Below, one piece after another: positions 43,679 to 52,084 of a stretch of 64,000 nt of DNA; positions within the stretch are counted from its first letter, which is position 1; each line of letters opens with the position of its first letter. Made by a program: the position numbers and the translations under genes. Under the pieces are notes generated by a model. That model saw only the letters and a list, made by a program, of their open reading frames with translations, did no database searches and was not told the origin of the DNA. The stretch lies in assembly GCF_018069895.1 (NCBI RefSeq), contig NZ_JAGQDH010000010.1, positions 1-64,000 of the forward strand. Reading direction: 5' to 3'. Origin of the DNA: Roseovarius autotrophicus. Lineage in GTDB: Bacteria; Pseudomonadota; Alphaproteobacteria; Rhodobacterales; Rhodobacteraceae.

Positions 43679-45736
43679 TCAGTTGGCGATGAACCACTGA
43701 TGCGAACGATAGGGAGAGGTCCAGTAGTAGTCATAGGTCTTGGACGTGAGCGGCTGCACGTTCTGCAGGCTGTTGTGGTGGACGTAAGGAGACGGGATTT
43801 CGCCCACGATCCCGATCTTGAGCATCTGGTCGGCATGGATGCGCACGATCTCTTCGCCGATCTTGCTCGATTCGGGCGTGCCGAGCGGCACCGACAGGAA
43901 CTGCTCGGAGAGATCCCACAGCTTCTGGATGTCGGCAGGCGGCTCGATACCCTCTGCGCCGCCCGTCTCTTTCCACTTGGCCCATTCGAACCCGCCGCCG
44001 GGGTTGAAGAAATCGCCGAAGGGCGGCACCAGCATGGTGGCATCCTGCGCGATGAACGGACCCGAGATGCCGTCATTCTTCCAGATGAACACGTCCACGT
44101 CATTGGCATTGGCGCTGGCACGGTATTCGTCCGATGTCACCTCGCGCAGATCGACGGTCAGTCCCAAATCCTCCCACATGCCGCGTGACAGTTCGTGCAA
44201 CTGCACTGGGCTGCCCTGGCTGGCGAAAAGGATGCGGATGGCAAGCGGCCTGCCGTCGGGGCGCTGGCGCTTGCCGCTGCTGTTGCGGGCAAGGCCCATC
44301 TCATCGAGCAGCGCATTGGCCGCCGCCACGTCATGTTCGAGGAACTGCGTCAGCGCATAGTCGGGCACGAAATCGACGGTCTTGGCCTCCACCGGGATGG
44401 CCTGCGCGGGCGTGCCCTGTCCAAGATAGACGATCTCGCGGATTTCCTCGCGGTCGAGGCCCATCGACATGGCTTGTGAAAAGCGCGGATCGTTGAAGAT
44501 GTCGCGCAGCACCGGGTCCTTGTGGTTGCGCGCGAAGGAATAATAGACCGTCTCGCCCAGTGTCGGCGCAAGGCTTACCGTATAGTTGCCCTTGGCCTCG
44601 TTCTCCTTCAGGAGCGGAAAGTCATTGAGCTCGATGGCCTGTTGTTTCCAGGAAATCTCGCCATTCATGACCTTGAGGTTCACCACATCGCGCTCGGGGA
44701 CATATTCCTCGCGGATTTCCGAGATATAGGGCAGTTGATTGCCGCCCGTATCGACCATGTGGAAATAGGGGTTGGCGACAAGGCGGCGGCCGTTGGAATC
44801 CTCGGCCACAAGGATATGGCTTTCCAGCGTCGGCTTGACGGCTACCCCGATTGAGGCGGCCTTGGCGGGGTCTTTCAGGAGCGGCGAAGGCACGTCCTTC
44901 CAGTCGGAGGCGCCGTAGTAGAAATCCACTGCATCCTTCTCGCTGGCAAAGCCGTGCTCGGCGCGCAGGGCGGCGGCGCCGTCATTGTATTTGTCCATGA
45001 AGCGGCCAAGGAAGTGGCGCGGCAGGAAGGTCTGGCCGTAATCCATCGCCCAGCGGTTGATGAGATTGGGCTGCGGTGTGGGGAAGGTGAAGCTGACGGT
45101 GACATCATCCACCGCTTCGACGCGGGCCGGTTCGCCGCCAAAAAGCCAGCGGCCGGGGGTCTGTTCGGTGATCGCCGGGTTGGTCAGGATGTCGTCATAC
45201 CAGAACACCACGTCATGCGCGGTGAAGGGCGCGCCGTCGGACCATTTGTGCCCCTTGCGCAGGGTGAAGCTCAGTTGCGTGAAATCACCGTTCCATGACC
45301 AAGCCTTGGCCACGTTGGGCACGATGGTCTTGAGATCGTCGGAGTAACGCACAAGGTTGACATGGCGGACCGACAAAAGGTCGGAAGTGCCGGATTCAGT
45401 GGCGCGCGACACACCCGTCAGGGTGCCGCCGTGCTGACCGATGGCCGTGTAGGGCGCGACGACAAGCGGCTCCTCGGGCAAACGCTCGGCCACCGGCGGC
45501 AGATTCGGGTTGCCCGCGATGCGCGCGTTGAGCTCTGCCATCGCCGGATTTTCGGCCAGGTCGAGCGTGCAACTTGCCGCAGACTGGAATTCGGCCAGTT
45601 CGAACTGTTGCGGATAGGCGGGCACGAGGCCCTTCATGTCGGCGACGGTGGCGGGCGGGCAGGCGGCGAATGCCATGGTTCCGCTCAGGGCCAGCGCCGT
45701 GGTGCTGGCAAGCAGCATGTTCTTCTTCGGACGCAT
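43679..45736 (-). CDS. ABC transporter solute-binding protein, family 5, phosphonate-operon associated
   Basis: A 685-residue periplasmic binding protein, larger than the usual 500-550 of DppA/OppA. The signal peptide is MRPKKNMLLASTTALALSGTMAFAA. Family 5 segments include FTLRKGHKWSDGAPFTAHDVVFWYDDI and DPRFSQAMSMGLDREEIREIVYLGQG. It is the first gene of the phosphonate operon, with a GGAGGAAAA ribosome site. The extra N-terminal region (YPQQFELAEFQSAASCTLDL) fits the long YejA-like subgroup. The position suggests that it binds an aminoethylphosphonate conjugate, but the ligand is not known. Confidence 0.9.
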   Translation of the reverse strand: MRPKKNMLLASTTALALSGTMAFAACPPATVADMKGLVPAYPQQFELAEFQSAASCTLDLAENPAMAELNARIAGNPNLPPVAERLPEEPLVVAPYTAIGQHGGTLTGVSRATESGTSDLLSVRHVNLVRYSDDLKTIVPNVAKAWSWNGDFTQLSFTLRKGHKWSDGAPFTAHDVVFWYDDILTNPAITEQTPGRWLFGGEPARVEAVDDVTVSFTFPTPQPNLINRWAMDYGQTFLPRHFLGRFMDKYNDGAAALRAEHGFASEKDAVDFYYGASDWKDVPSPLLKDPAKAASIGVAVKPTLESHILVAEDSNGRRLVANPYFHMVDTGGNQLPYISEIREEYVPERDVVNLKVMNGEISWKQQAIELNDFPLLKENEAKGNYTVSLAPTLGETVYYSFARNHKDPVLRDIFNDPRFSQAMSMGLDREEIREIVYLGQGTPAQAIPVEAKTVDFVPDYALTQFLEHDVAAANALLDEMGLARNSSGKRQRPDGRPLAIRILFASQGSPVQLHELSRGMWEDLGLTVDLREVTSDEYRASANANDVDVFIWKNDGISGPFIAQDATMLVPPFGDFFNPGGGFEWAKWKETGGAEGIEPPADIQKLWDLSEQFLSVPLGTPESSKIGEEIVRIHADQMLKIGIVGEIPSPYVHHNSLQNVQPLTSKTYDYYWTSPYRSHQWFIAN

Positions 45737-45871
45737 CGGTTTTCCTCCAGGTGTTGGTGGCGGGATGTTACCGCTAAATTTCAGCCTGTCATCCCTTTAC
45801 ACGATTCTGTGACGGTTAAATGAAACACTATTATTCATTTGATTGCTAAATGTGCGTCGGCAGGGTTTCTA
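45737..45871 (-). promoter_or_regulatory. Control region of the phosphonate operon with LysR-type inverted repeat
   Basis: AAATGAA (45818-45824) and TTCATTT (45834-45840) are perfect inverted repeats separated by 9 bases, in an AT-rich stretch between the LysR stop and the operon start. This fits a LysR-type binding site. CTGTCAT (45786) and CTGTGAC (45807) are 21 bases apart and only loosely resemble a Pho box, whose repeats are normally 11 bases apart (22 for two steps). The GGAGG ribosome site is at 45746-45750. Confidence 0.5.
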
Positions 45872-46762
45872 TCAGGCGGCGCGCTTGCGCTGCCCGGCAA
45901 TCTCGAATAGTGCCGCGACCGCGCTCATATCGCGTTGTTCGGGCAGGGTGACGAGGTAGTGCCCGAGACGCGGCACCGGCTCGTCCAGAGTGAGGGCGAC
46001 GATGCGCGAATCGTCCGGCTCGATCTCGCCCGCCATGGCCACGCCCACGCCCACGCCTTGCGCCGCCGCGAGGCGCATCGACTCCCACGATCCGAGGTCG
46101 ATGGCGGTGCGCAGCGCGATCCGCTGCCGCGCGGCATAGGCATCGAACAGCCGCCGCGTACCCGACGCCCCTTCGCGGCGGATGAGGTCGAGCGTGCCCA
46201 CCTCGGCCCATGAAATCCGCGCGCGCCTCGCCAGCGCCGTGTCGCGCCCGACCATGAGCACCACGTCCTCGCGCCGCAATTCCAGGCACACCAGGTCCGG
46301 TTCCGGCTCGGGGAGGGTAACGAAACAGGCCTCGAACGCGCCGTGACGCAACCCTTCGAGCAGGTCATGCGAGCCGTGACAGCGCGCCTCGATCCGCACG
46401 CCGGGGTGGCGCTGGCGGAAGGTGGCGAGAATGTCCATGATGAACTGATGCGTGGTGTAGCCGATCGCCAGACGCCCGGATTCGAGCGTGGCCAGCCCGC
46501 CAAGCGCGCCCGCCACCTCGTCGGAAAGTTGCAGGAGTGCACGCAGGCGCGGCAAAAGCGGCATCAGCAGGGCGTTCGCCTCGAGCCGGTGGCCCGAGCG
46601 GTCGAACAGCCGCGCGCGCAGCTTTTCCTCGATCTGCGACAGGTGGTTCGAGACCGAGGGCTGCGACAATCCCAGATCGCGTGCCGCTGCCCCGATCCCG
46701 CCGCAGCGTGCGATCGCCTCCAGTACCGAGAGTTGCACCAGCGTGAAGGGCGGTTTGGCCAT
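45872..46762 (-). CDS. LysR family transcriptional regulator
   Basis: A 296-residue LysR regulator. The N-terminal winged helix-turn-helix covers residues 6-65 (LSVLEAIARCGGIGAAARDLGLSQPSVSNHLSQIEEKL). The effector domain begins at about residue 90 with LAIGYTTHQFIMDILATFRQRHPGV. It is consistent with the aminoethylphosphonate-associated LysR group. The ATG at 46762 starts the conserved FTLVQLSVLEAIA block; the upstream ORF is ignored. It lies 135 bases upstream of the phosphonate operon on the same strand and diverges from the rhodanese operon, so either may be its target. Confidence 0.88.
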   Translation of the reverse strand: MAKPPFTLVQLSVLEAIARCGGIGAAARDLGLSQPSVSNHLSQIEEKLRARLFDRSGHRLEANALLMPLLPRLRALLQLSDEVAGALGGLATLESGRLAIGYTTHQFIMDILATFRQRHPGVRIEARCHGSHDLLEGLRHGAFEACFVTLPEPEPDLVCLELRREDVVLMVGRDTALARRARISWAEVGTLDLIRREGASGTRRLFDAYAARQRIALRTAIDLGSWESMRLAAAQGVGVGVAMAGEIEPDDSRIVALTLDEPVPRLGHYLVTLPEQRDMSAVAALFEIAGQRKRAA

Positions 46763-46944
46763 CGTTCTGCCTTTTCGGTAATCGTGCCGCGCCATGCTTG
46801 GGGGATTGGCGCCGCTTGTCCAGCGCCAAGTGGCGCGGAGGCGGCGCTCAAAGGGACGTGAAAATGACGCTCCTGTCTTGCTGCGGCGGGGCGTGCGGCG
46901 TATTGAATTCGCCAGATCGAGTTTCCGCGCCAAAGGATTCCCAG

Positions 46945-47886
46945 ATGTTCGACCGATTTCGCCACCTTCTGCTTGCCGTGACCCTGGCCGTTTTGCCGAT
47001 GGCGTCGCAGGCGCAGCTTGGACCGCTTGTCGATGTGGACGGACTGCGCGCCGCGATCGAGGCCGAAGCGCCCGTCGTGCTCGATATCCGCGCAAGAAGC
47101 GCCTTCGAGAGGGGGCACATCCCCGGGGCGCTCAACGCGCCTTATGGCGTATTTCGCGGCCCGGCCGAAAACCCCGGACAGCTTGTCACCGAGGCGCATC
47201 TGACCGAGGTGCTGCGCGGGCTTGGCATCGCGACAGATACACCCGTGGTGGTGGTTCATCAGGGCGCCGACCAGACCGATTTCGGCGCGGCGGCGCGGGT
47301 TTACTGGACGCTCAAGTCCAGCGGGGTCAGCACGCTGGCCATTCTCAATGGCGGCATGAATGCTTGGACACGGGCCGGGGGCGCACTGGAAACCGGCCCC
47401 GCGCGGCAGGTCGTGCCATCGGACATCACCGTGCGTTTCTCGCGCGAATGGCTGGCCACGCGCGAGGATGTGCAGGCCATCGTCCAGGGGCGCGACACGG
47501 CGCAGTTGATCGACGCGCGCCCCGAGGCGTTCTGGAAGGGCGAGACCAAGCACACCGCCGCGGCGCGCCCCGGCACCCTTCCGCAGTCGCGCTACTTCAC
47601 CCATGACCGCTGGTTCGGCCAGAGCGAACCCGCGCTGATCAAACCCGACCTCGTGCGGCAACTGGCGGCAGAAAACGGCTTTGGCCCCGGCGACCGGCTG
47701 GTGAGTTTCTGCAACACCGGGCACTGGGCCGCGACCAACTGGTTCGCGCTGAGCGAACTGGCCGGGATCGAGGGGGTGCGGATGTATCCCGAATCGATCG
47801 TCGGCTGGTCAATCGCGGGGGGCGAAATGGCCAATGTGCCGGGTCTGCTGCGGAACATGCTCAACAAGATCACCGGCAAATACTAA
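46945..47886 (+). CDS. Secreted double-rhodanese sulfurtransferase
   Basis: A 313-residue protein with a signal peptide (MFDRFRHLLLAVTLAVLPMASQA, cleavage before QLG) and two rhodanese domains. The first (residues about 25-145) has LDIRARSAFERGHIPGALNAPYG, but its active-site position reads HQGADQTD with no cysteine, so it is inactive. The second has IDARPEAFWKGETKH and the catalytic loop SFCNTGHWAATNW with Cys. It probably handles thiosulfate or persulfide sulfur in the periplasm. A YeeE/YedE transporter gene starts 9 bases after its stop. Confidence 0.9.
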   Translation: MFDRFRHLLLAVTLAVLPMASQAQLGPLVDVDGLRAAIEAEAPVVLDIRARSAFERGHIPGALNAPYGVFRGPAENPGQLVTEAHLTEVLRGLGIATDTPVVVVHQGADQTDFGAAARVYWTLKSSGVSTLAILNGGMNAWTRAGGALETGPARQVVPSDITVRFSREWLATREDVQAIVQGRDTAQLIDARPEAFWKGETKHTAAARPGTLPQSRYFTHDRWFGQSEPALIKPDLVRQLAAENGFGPGDRLVSFCNTGHWAATNWFALSELAGIEGVRMYPESIVGWSIAGGEMANVPGLLRNMLNKITGKY

Positions 47887-47895
47887 GGCGCGCCC

Positions 47896-49026
47896 ATGAC
47901 AACGGTTACCACGATGCCCGATGCAGCCACAGCGCCGGGCCTTTTTTCGCGTGCGACGATGCTGGTGCTGGTGGCGGCGGTGGTGCTTTCGGTCGCGCTG
48001 ATCGCCGGGCCGCGCTCGGGCATGGTGCTGCTGATCGGGCTGGGCTTTGGCCTCACGCTCGAGGGGTTCCGCTTCGGCTTTACCGGGCCATGGCGGCGGA
48101 TGATTCTTGAGCGGGACGCCTCTGGCCTTCTGGCGCAGCTTCTGGCGATTGCCATCGTGGCGATGGCGGCGCTGCCGCTCTTGGCGGCGAGCGGGGCCGA
48201 GTTGAAGGGCGCGCACGCACCCATCGGGCTTGCCATGATCGGCGGGGCCTTTGTGTTCGGCGCGGCGATGCAGATCGTGCTGGGCTGCGGCTCGGGCACG
48301 CTGGTCAATGCCGGAAGCGGCAATGTCGTCAGTGCGTTGGCGCTGCCGTTCTTTGCCATCGGCAGTTTCGCAGGGGCGTATCACCTGAGCTGGTGGACCT
48401 CGCTTGGCAGCCTGCCGGTCATCGTGCTGGAGGGAACCAGTGGGCTTGGCATCACGCTGCTGGGGCTGGCCGGTGTGGCCGGTGTGGCGCTCTTGCTCGG
48501 GCGCAAGGGAAGCCATCGCCTGCCCGCGCGCTATTGGGGGGCGCTGCTGGCGCTGGCGGCGCTGGCCATCCTGCATCTGGTGGTGGCGGGGCAGCCCTGG
48601 GGCGTGGTGTATGGCCTGGGTCTCTGGGTGGCCAAGGGGGTGGTGGCCATGGGCGGTGATCTGTCCGGCTCGGTGTTCTGGTCGGCATCGAGCAATGCGG
48701 CGCAGGTGCAGGCGAGCCTTCTGACAGATGTCACCTCGCTCACGGATCTGGGCCTCATTGGCGGCGCGGCGCTGGTGGCGTGGTGGCGGGCAGGGTTGGG
48801 CTCGCCGGTGGGAATCCTGCCCGCGCGGGCCTGGGTGGCGGTGATCGTCGCGGGGCTGGTTCTGGGCTATTCCTCGCGGCTGGCCCTGGGCTGCAATATC
48901 GGTGCGTTCTTCAGCGGCATCGCCACCGGCTCGGCCCATGGCTGGGTGTGGTTCGCGGCGGCCTTTGCCGGCTCCTTCGTGGGCATAAGACTCCGGCCCA
49001 TGCTGGGACTGGAGGTGCGGCGGTGA
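47896..49026 (+). CDS. YeeE/YedE family sulfur-compound transporter
   Basis: A 376-residue membrane protein with about nine to eleven helices. Family motifs with conserved cysteines are visible: MQIVLGCGSGTLVNAGSGN (around residue 130) and SRLALGCNIGAFFSGIATGSAHGW (around residue 330). Members such as TsuA take up thiosulfate by passing it along cysteine residues. Coupling to a periplasmic rhodanese directly upstream supports this role. The two genes are 9 bases apart and form one operon. The exact substrate (thiosulfate or another sulfane compound) is not shown by the sequence. Confidence 0.9.
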   Translation: MTTVTTMPDAATAPGLFSRATMLVLVAAVVLSVALIAGPRSGMVLLIGLGFGLTLEGFRFGFTGPWRRMILERDASGLLAQLLAIAIVAMAALPLLAASGAELKGAHAPIGLAMIGGAFVFGAAMQIVLGCGSGTLVNAGSGNVVSALALPFFAIGSFAGAYHLSWWTSLGSLPVIVLEGTSGLGITLLGLAGVAGVALLLGRKGSHRLPARYWGALLALAALAILHLVVAGQPWGVVYGLGLWVAKGVVAMGGDLSGSVFWSASSNAAQVQASLLTDVTSLTDLGLIGGAALVAWWRAGLGSPVGILPARAWVAVIVAGLVLGYSSRLALGCNIGAFFSGIATGSAHGWVWFAAAFAGSFVGIRLRPMLGLEVRR

Positions 49027-49199
49027 GGCGGGTCCATATCACCCTTCTGGTGCTGCTCGGGGTGGGGGTGCTGCTCGCGCTCGACCGGGCGCAGTCGCAG
49101 CCGCTCAACCCCTATAAGGCGCCTCCGATGATCGCGCTCGGCTCGGGGCTGGCAGCCACGGGCGGGCATTGCGCGGCACCACCGCCGCCCGCGCGCTGA
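49023..49199 (+). CDS. Small membrane-anchored protein after YeeE
   Basis: A 58-residue ORF with a GTG start that overlaps the yeeE stop (GTGA). It has one N-terminal hydrophobic helix (VHITLLVLLGVGVLLAL) followed by a short tail ending in LAATGGHCAAPPPPAR with a single cysteine. The coupling to the YeeE gene and the membrane anchor suggest a role in the same sulfur uptake unit, perhaps as a periplasmic cysteine partner; this is inference. It is shorter than the usual gene-finder cut-off and could be missed. Confidence 0.65.
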   Translation: MRRVHITLLVLLGVGVLLALDRAQSQPLNPYKAPPMIALGSGLAATGGHCAAPPPPAR

Positions 49200-49212
49200 T
49201 CCCGGCACGCCA

Positions 49213-50232
49213 TCAGCGTAACCGCAGCAGCGGGGCCGGGCCGATGGGCACTGGGCCAAGCCATACGCGCCCGTCGCTGAACCCGAGCGGGACATCCAGC
49301 GTCTCGGGGTTCCCGGCCATGCGCGCCATCATGCCCAGCCCGTTCTCGACCGTCTGCGCCATGCTTTCAGGCAGGACGCCCGCCACCCGCATCAGCGTCA
49401 CGATCTCGCGCCAGTTGCGCGCCTTGAGCGTGATTTCACCCTCGGGAAAGCCGCGCGCGTCCACATCCACCGTGCCCGCTGCCTGAAGGTGCAGATCGCC
49501 CCAGCGGCCATTGGCCAGCGCCACCTTGATTCGCGTGGGCTGCGGGCGGGCGCGCTCGATGGCGCTGCGGTCCCAGGGCTTGTCGAAGGTCACTGTCAGA
49601 TCGGCGGTGACGCCGCTGATCTGACGCGGCAGGCGGTTCTCGGGATCGAGCAGCGTGTGCCAGGGCGCCGCGAGGGTGAGCCCCTCGGCGCGCAGCCCGA
49701 GGCGATAGTCGAAGCCCTCCAGCCGCTCTGCGGCAAGCGAGAGGGCGGACAGGGCGGAGGTCTCGTCCGTCCGCCCCTGAGGGGTCACGCGCAGAAACCC
49801 GGCCGTCAACGTCATGCGCCGGGGCGCGAGCGCGGTATCGGGCGCGATGACCAGCGAGGCGCGCATGTCGCGGCTTTCAAGCAGGAACTTTTCCTGCGGG
49901 GTGGCGAGCAACTGCCGCTCGGGCCAGACCGCGATGACATGATTGGGCCGGTAGCTGAGTGCGTTGATCTGGAAATAGGGCACCTCCCAGGCCAGCCCGC
50001 TGCGCGGATCGGCCAGCGCGAGATCGGTGAACGCGGTGTCGAACCGGTTGGGAAAGCCCTGCACATCAAGCGCGCGTGTCTCGGCCACCCAGCCATCCGT
50101 GCGGCGCGCGTCGAACCACCGGGAAAATCCCGCCTCGATACCGCGACTGCCCACAAACCAGTAGCCGCCCCAGAGCGACGCGCCCAGAATGAGGACCGCA
50201 AGCAATAAGCGCATGGCAAAAGCCCCTTTCAT
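49213..50232 (-). CDS. DUF2125 domain-containing protein
   Basis: A 339-residue envelope protein with one N-terminal helix (MRLLLAVLILGASLWGGYWFV) acting as signal anchor or signal peptide, and a beta-rich remainder. The pattern (SRWFDARRTDGW, RALDVQGFPNRFDT, PYFQINALSYRPNHVIAVWP) fits DUF2125, found in alphaproteobacteria and of unknown function. The ATG at 50232 gives six more residues than the alternative start at 50214. It diverges from the gamma-glutamylcyclotransferase gene by 55 bases. Confidence 0.85.
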   Translation of the reverse strand: MKGAFAMRLLLAVLILGASLWGGYWFVGSRGIEAGFSRWFDARRTDGWVAETRALDVQGFPNRFDTAFTDLALADPRSGLAWEVPYFQINALSYRPNHVIAVWPERQLLATPQEKFLLESRDMRASLVIAPDTALAPRRMTLTAGFLRVTPQGRTDETSALSALSLAAERLEGFDYRLGLRAEGLTLAAPWHTLLDPENRLPRQISGVTADLTVTFDKPWDRSAIERARPQPTRIKVALANGRWGDLHLQAAGTVDVDARGFPEGEITLKARNWREIVTLMRVAGVLPESMAQTVENGLGMMARMAGNPETLDVPLGFSDGRVWLGPVPIGPAPLLRLR

Positions 50233-50287
50233 GCCTGGTTGGGGCTGTGTTTATAAGGGCGGGTGCGCGAGGAACAGGGGAAATGGC

Positions 50288-50812
50288 ATGTGGGTGTTCG
50301 GATATGGATCGCTGGTCTGGAATCCGGGATTCGACACGATCGAACGGGTGATTGCGCGGTTGCCTGATTATCGGCGCAGCTTCTGCATGCGCTCGATCCA
50401 CCATCGCGGCACGCCCGAGACGCCGGGGCTGGTGCTCGCGCTCGACCGGGTGCCGGGGGGGTCATGCGAGGGGGTGGCGCTGCGCGCCGCCTCCGATCGC
50501 GCCGACGAGGTGCTGGCCTATCTGCGCGAACGCGAACTGATTTCCTCGGCCTATCTGGAGCAGCGGTTGGAGGTGGCACTTGCCGATGGTCGCCGCGTCG
50601 AGGCGGTGACCTATGTGGTCGATCCCGATCACGGGCAGTATTGCGGCGGTATCGATCTGGAGGAACAGGCGCAGATCATCGCCCGCGCCCATGGCGGGCG
50701 GGGGCCGAATACCGAATATCTGTTCAACACCACCGCCCATCTGCAGGAACTTGGCCTGCATGACGGCGAACTTGACTGGCTTGTGCGCCGGGTGCGCCAC
50801 CTCTGTGGTTAA
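50288..50812 (+). CDS. Gamma-glutamylcyclotransferase (ChaC-like)
   Basis: A 174-residue enzyme with the glycine-rich MWVFGYGSLVWNPGF motif at its N-terminus, which forms the binding site in ChaC proteins. ChaC enzymes split glutathione into 5-oxoproline and Cys-Gly. The catalytic glutamate is probably in LRERELISSAYLEQ. The C-terminal YCGGIDLEEQAQIIARAHGGRGPNTEYL block is typical. The ATG at 50288 starts MWVFGYGS; the ORF upstream is non-conserved. It stands alone ahead of the MotA-like gene, 65 bases away. Confidence 0.92.
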   Translation: MWVFGYGSLVWNPGFDTIERVIARLPDYRRSFCMRSIHHRGTPETPGLVLALDRVPGGSCEGVALRAASDRADEVLAYLRERELISSAYLEQRLEVALADGRRVEAVTYVVDPDHGQYCGGIDLEEQAQIIARAHGGRGPNTEYLFNTTAHLQELGLHDGELDWLVRRVRHLCG

Positions 50813-50877
50813 GCCTTGGCTTGACGGGCCAAGCCGCGTAGGCTGCACGCGATAAACACCGTGTCGGGAGCGTCCAG

Positions 50878-52083
50878 ATGGACCAGCCGGACCGCGAGGT
50901 CGAGCCGCAGTTTTCCTATCCCTACCGCCAGATCATGCTCATGGTGGTCGTGGTCGGGCTGACCGGGTTCGGTGCGTTCCTGGCCTTGCCACGGGTGATG
51001 CCGGTGTTCGAGGCGAACCCGTGGCTGAACGGTTTTATCTTCTTCGTCTTCGTACTGGGCGTGATCGCGACCTTTTGGCAGGTCTTTCAACTGATCGGCT
51101 CGGCGCGCTGGATCGAAGGGTTTGCCGGGCAGGTGCCTGGCCACGAACTGACGCATCCGCCTGCCATGCTCGCGCCGCTTGCCACCATGCTGCGCGGGCG
51201 CGGGCGGCGGATGCAGATCGCCTCGACCTCGGCCCGCTCGATCCTCGATTCGGTGGCGCAGCGCATAGACGAGGCGCGAGAGATTACCCGCTATATCGTG
51301 AGCTTGCTGATTTTCCTCGGGCTTCTGGGCACGTTCTATGGCCTTGCCACCACTGTTCCGGCGGTGGTCGATACCATCCGCAGCCTGGCCCCCCAGGAGG
51401 GTGAGGAGGGGGTGGAGATCTTCAACCGGCTGATGACCGGGCTCGAGGCGCAACTGGGCGGCATGGGCGTGGCCTTTGCCTCGTCGCTCCTGGGGCTGTC
51501 CGGCTCGCTTGTCGTGGGGTTGCTGGAGCTGTTCGCGAGTCATGGGCAGAACCGGTTTTACCGCGAGTTGGAGGAGTGGATTTCAACCATCACCCGTTTG
51601 GGTTTTGCCGAAGGCGAGGGTGAGGGCAGCGGCGTGGCCCATGTGCTTGACGCGATGGCCGAACAGGTGAGCGAGCAGATGGATGCGTTGCAGGCGATGT
51701 TTTCGCAAGCCGAGATGGGCCGCGCCATGGTCGATGAAAAACTCGGCATCCTTGCCGATTCAATCGAGCGTCTGACCCATCGGATGAGCGATCAGAACCC
51801 GGTTCAGGTGGCGCTGATGCGCGTGGCCGAGGGGCAGGAGCGGCTCTCCGAGGCGATCGAGGCGCGCGAGACCTCCGAAGGGCTTGACGCCGAAAGCCGG
51901 ATGCGCTTGCGCTCGATCGATGTGCAGATGCTGCGCATTCTCGAAGAAATCAGCGCCGGGCGGCAGGAGACGATGACCGAATTGCGCACCGATCTGGCCG
52001 CGCTTACCCGCCTTCTGGGACAGGCGCGCGCAGGCGCGCAGCGCCCCGCCCGCCCGGTGATTCCGCGCGACGAGGACGGCTGA
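50878..52083 (+). CDS. MotA/ExbB-like membrane protein
   Basis: A 401-residue inner-membrane protein with about four helices (residues 18-40, 50-72, 137-160 and 190-215). The third and fourth resemble the MotA/TolQ/ExbB core: LLIFLGLLGTFYGLATTVPAVV and LGGMGVAFASSLLGLSGSLVVGLLELFA, which form the five-subunit stator ring around a MotB/TolR dimer. The C-terminal 150 residues are charged and helical. The start of the MotB-like gene lies 1 base after the stop, so they are one complex. It probably uses the proton gradient, but no flagellar genes lie nearby. Confidence 0.85.
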   Translation: MDQPDREVEPQFSYPYRQIMLMVVVVGLTGFGAFLALPRVMPVFEANPWLNGFIFFVFVLGVIATFWQVFQLIGSARWIEGFAGQVPGHELTHPPAMLAPLATMLRGRGRRMQIASTSARSILDSVAQRIDEAREITRYIVSLLIFLGLLGTFYGLATTVPAVVDTIRSLAPQEGEEGVEIFNRLMTGLEAQLGGMGVAFASSLLGLSGSLVVGLLELFASHGQNRFYRELEEWISTITRLGFAEGEGEGSGVAHVLDAMAEQVSEQMDALQAMFSQAEMGRAMVDEKLGILADSIERLTHRMSDQNPVQVALMRVAEGQERLSEAIEARETSEGLDAESRMRLRSIDVQMLRILEEISAGRQETMTELRTDLAALTRLLGQARAGAQRPARPVIPRDEDG

Positions 52084-52084
52084 G

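Noticed and set aside
45786..45813. Pho box before the phosphonate operon
   Set aside because: CTGTCAT and CTGTGAC are 21 bases apart rather than 11 or 22, and the AT-rich linker is missing. At best a weak candidate.
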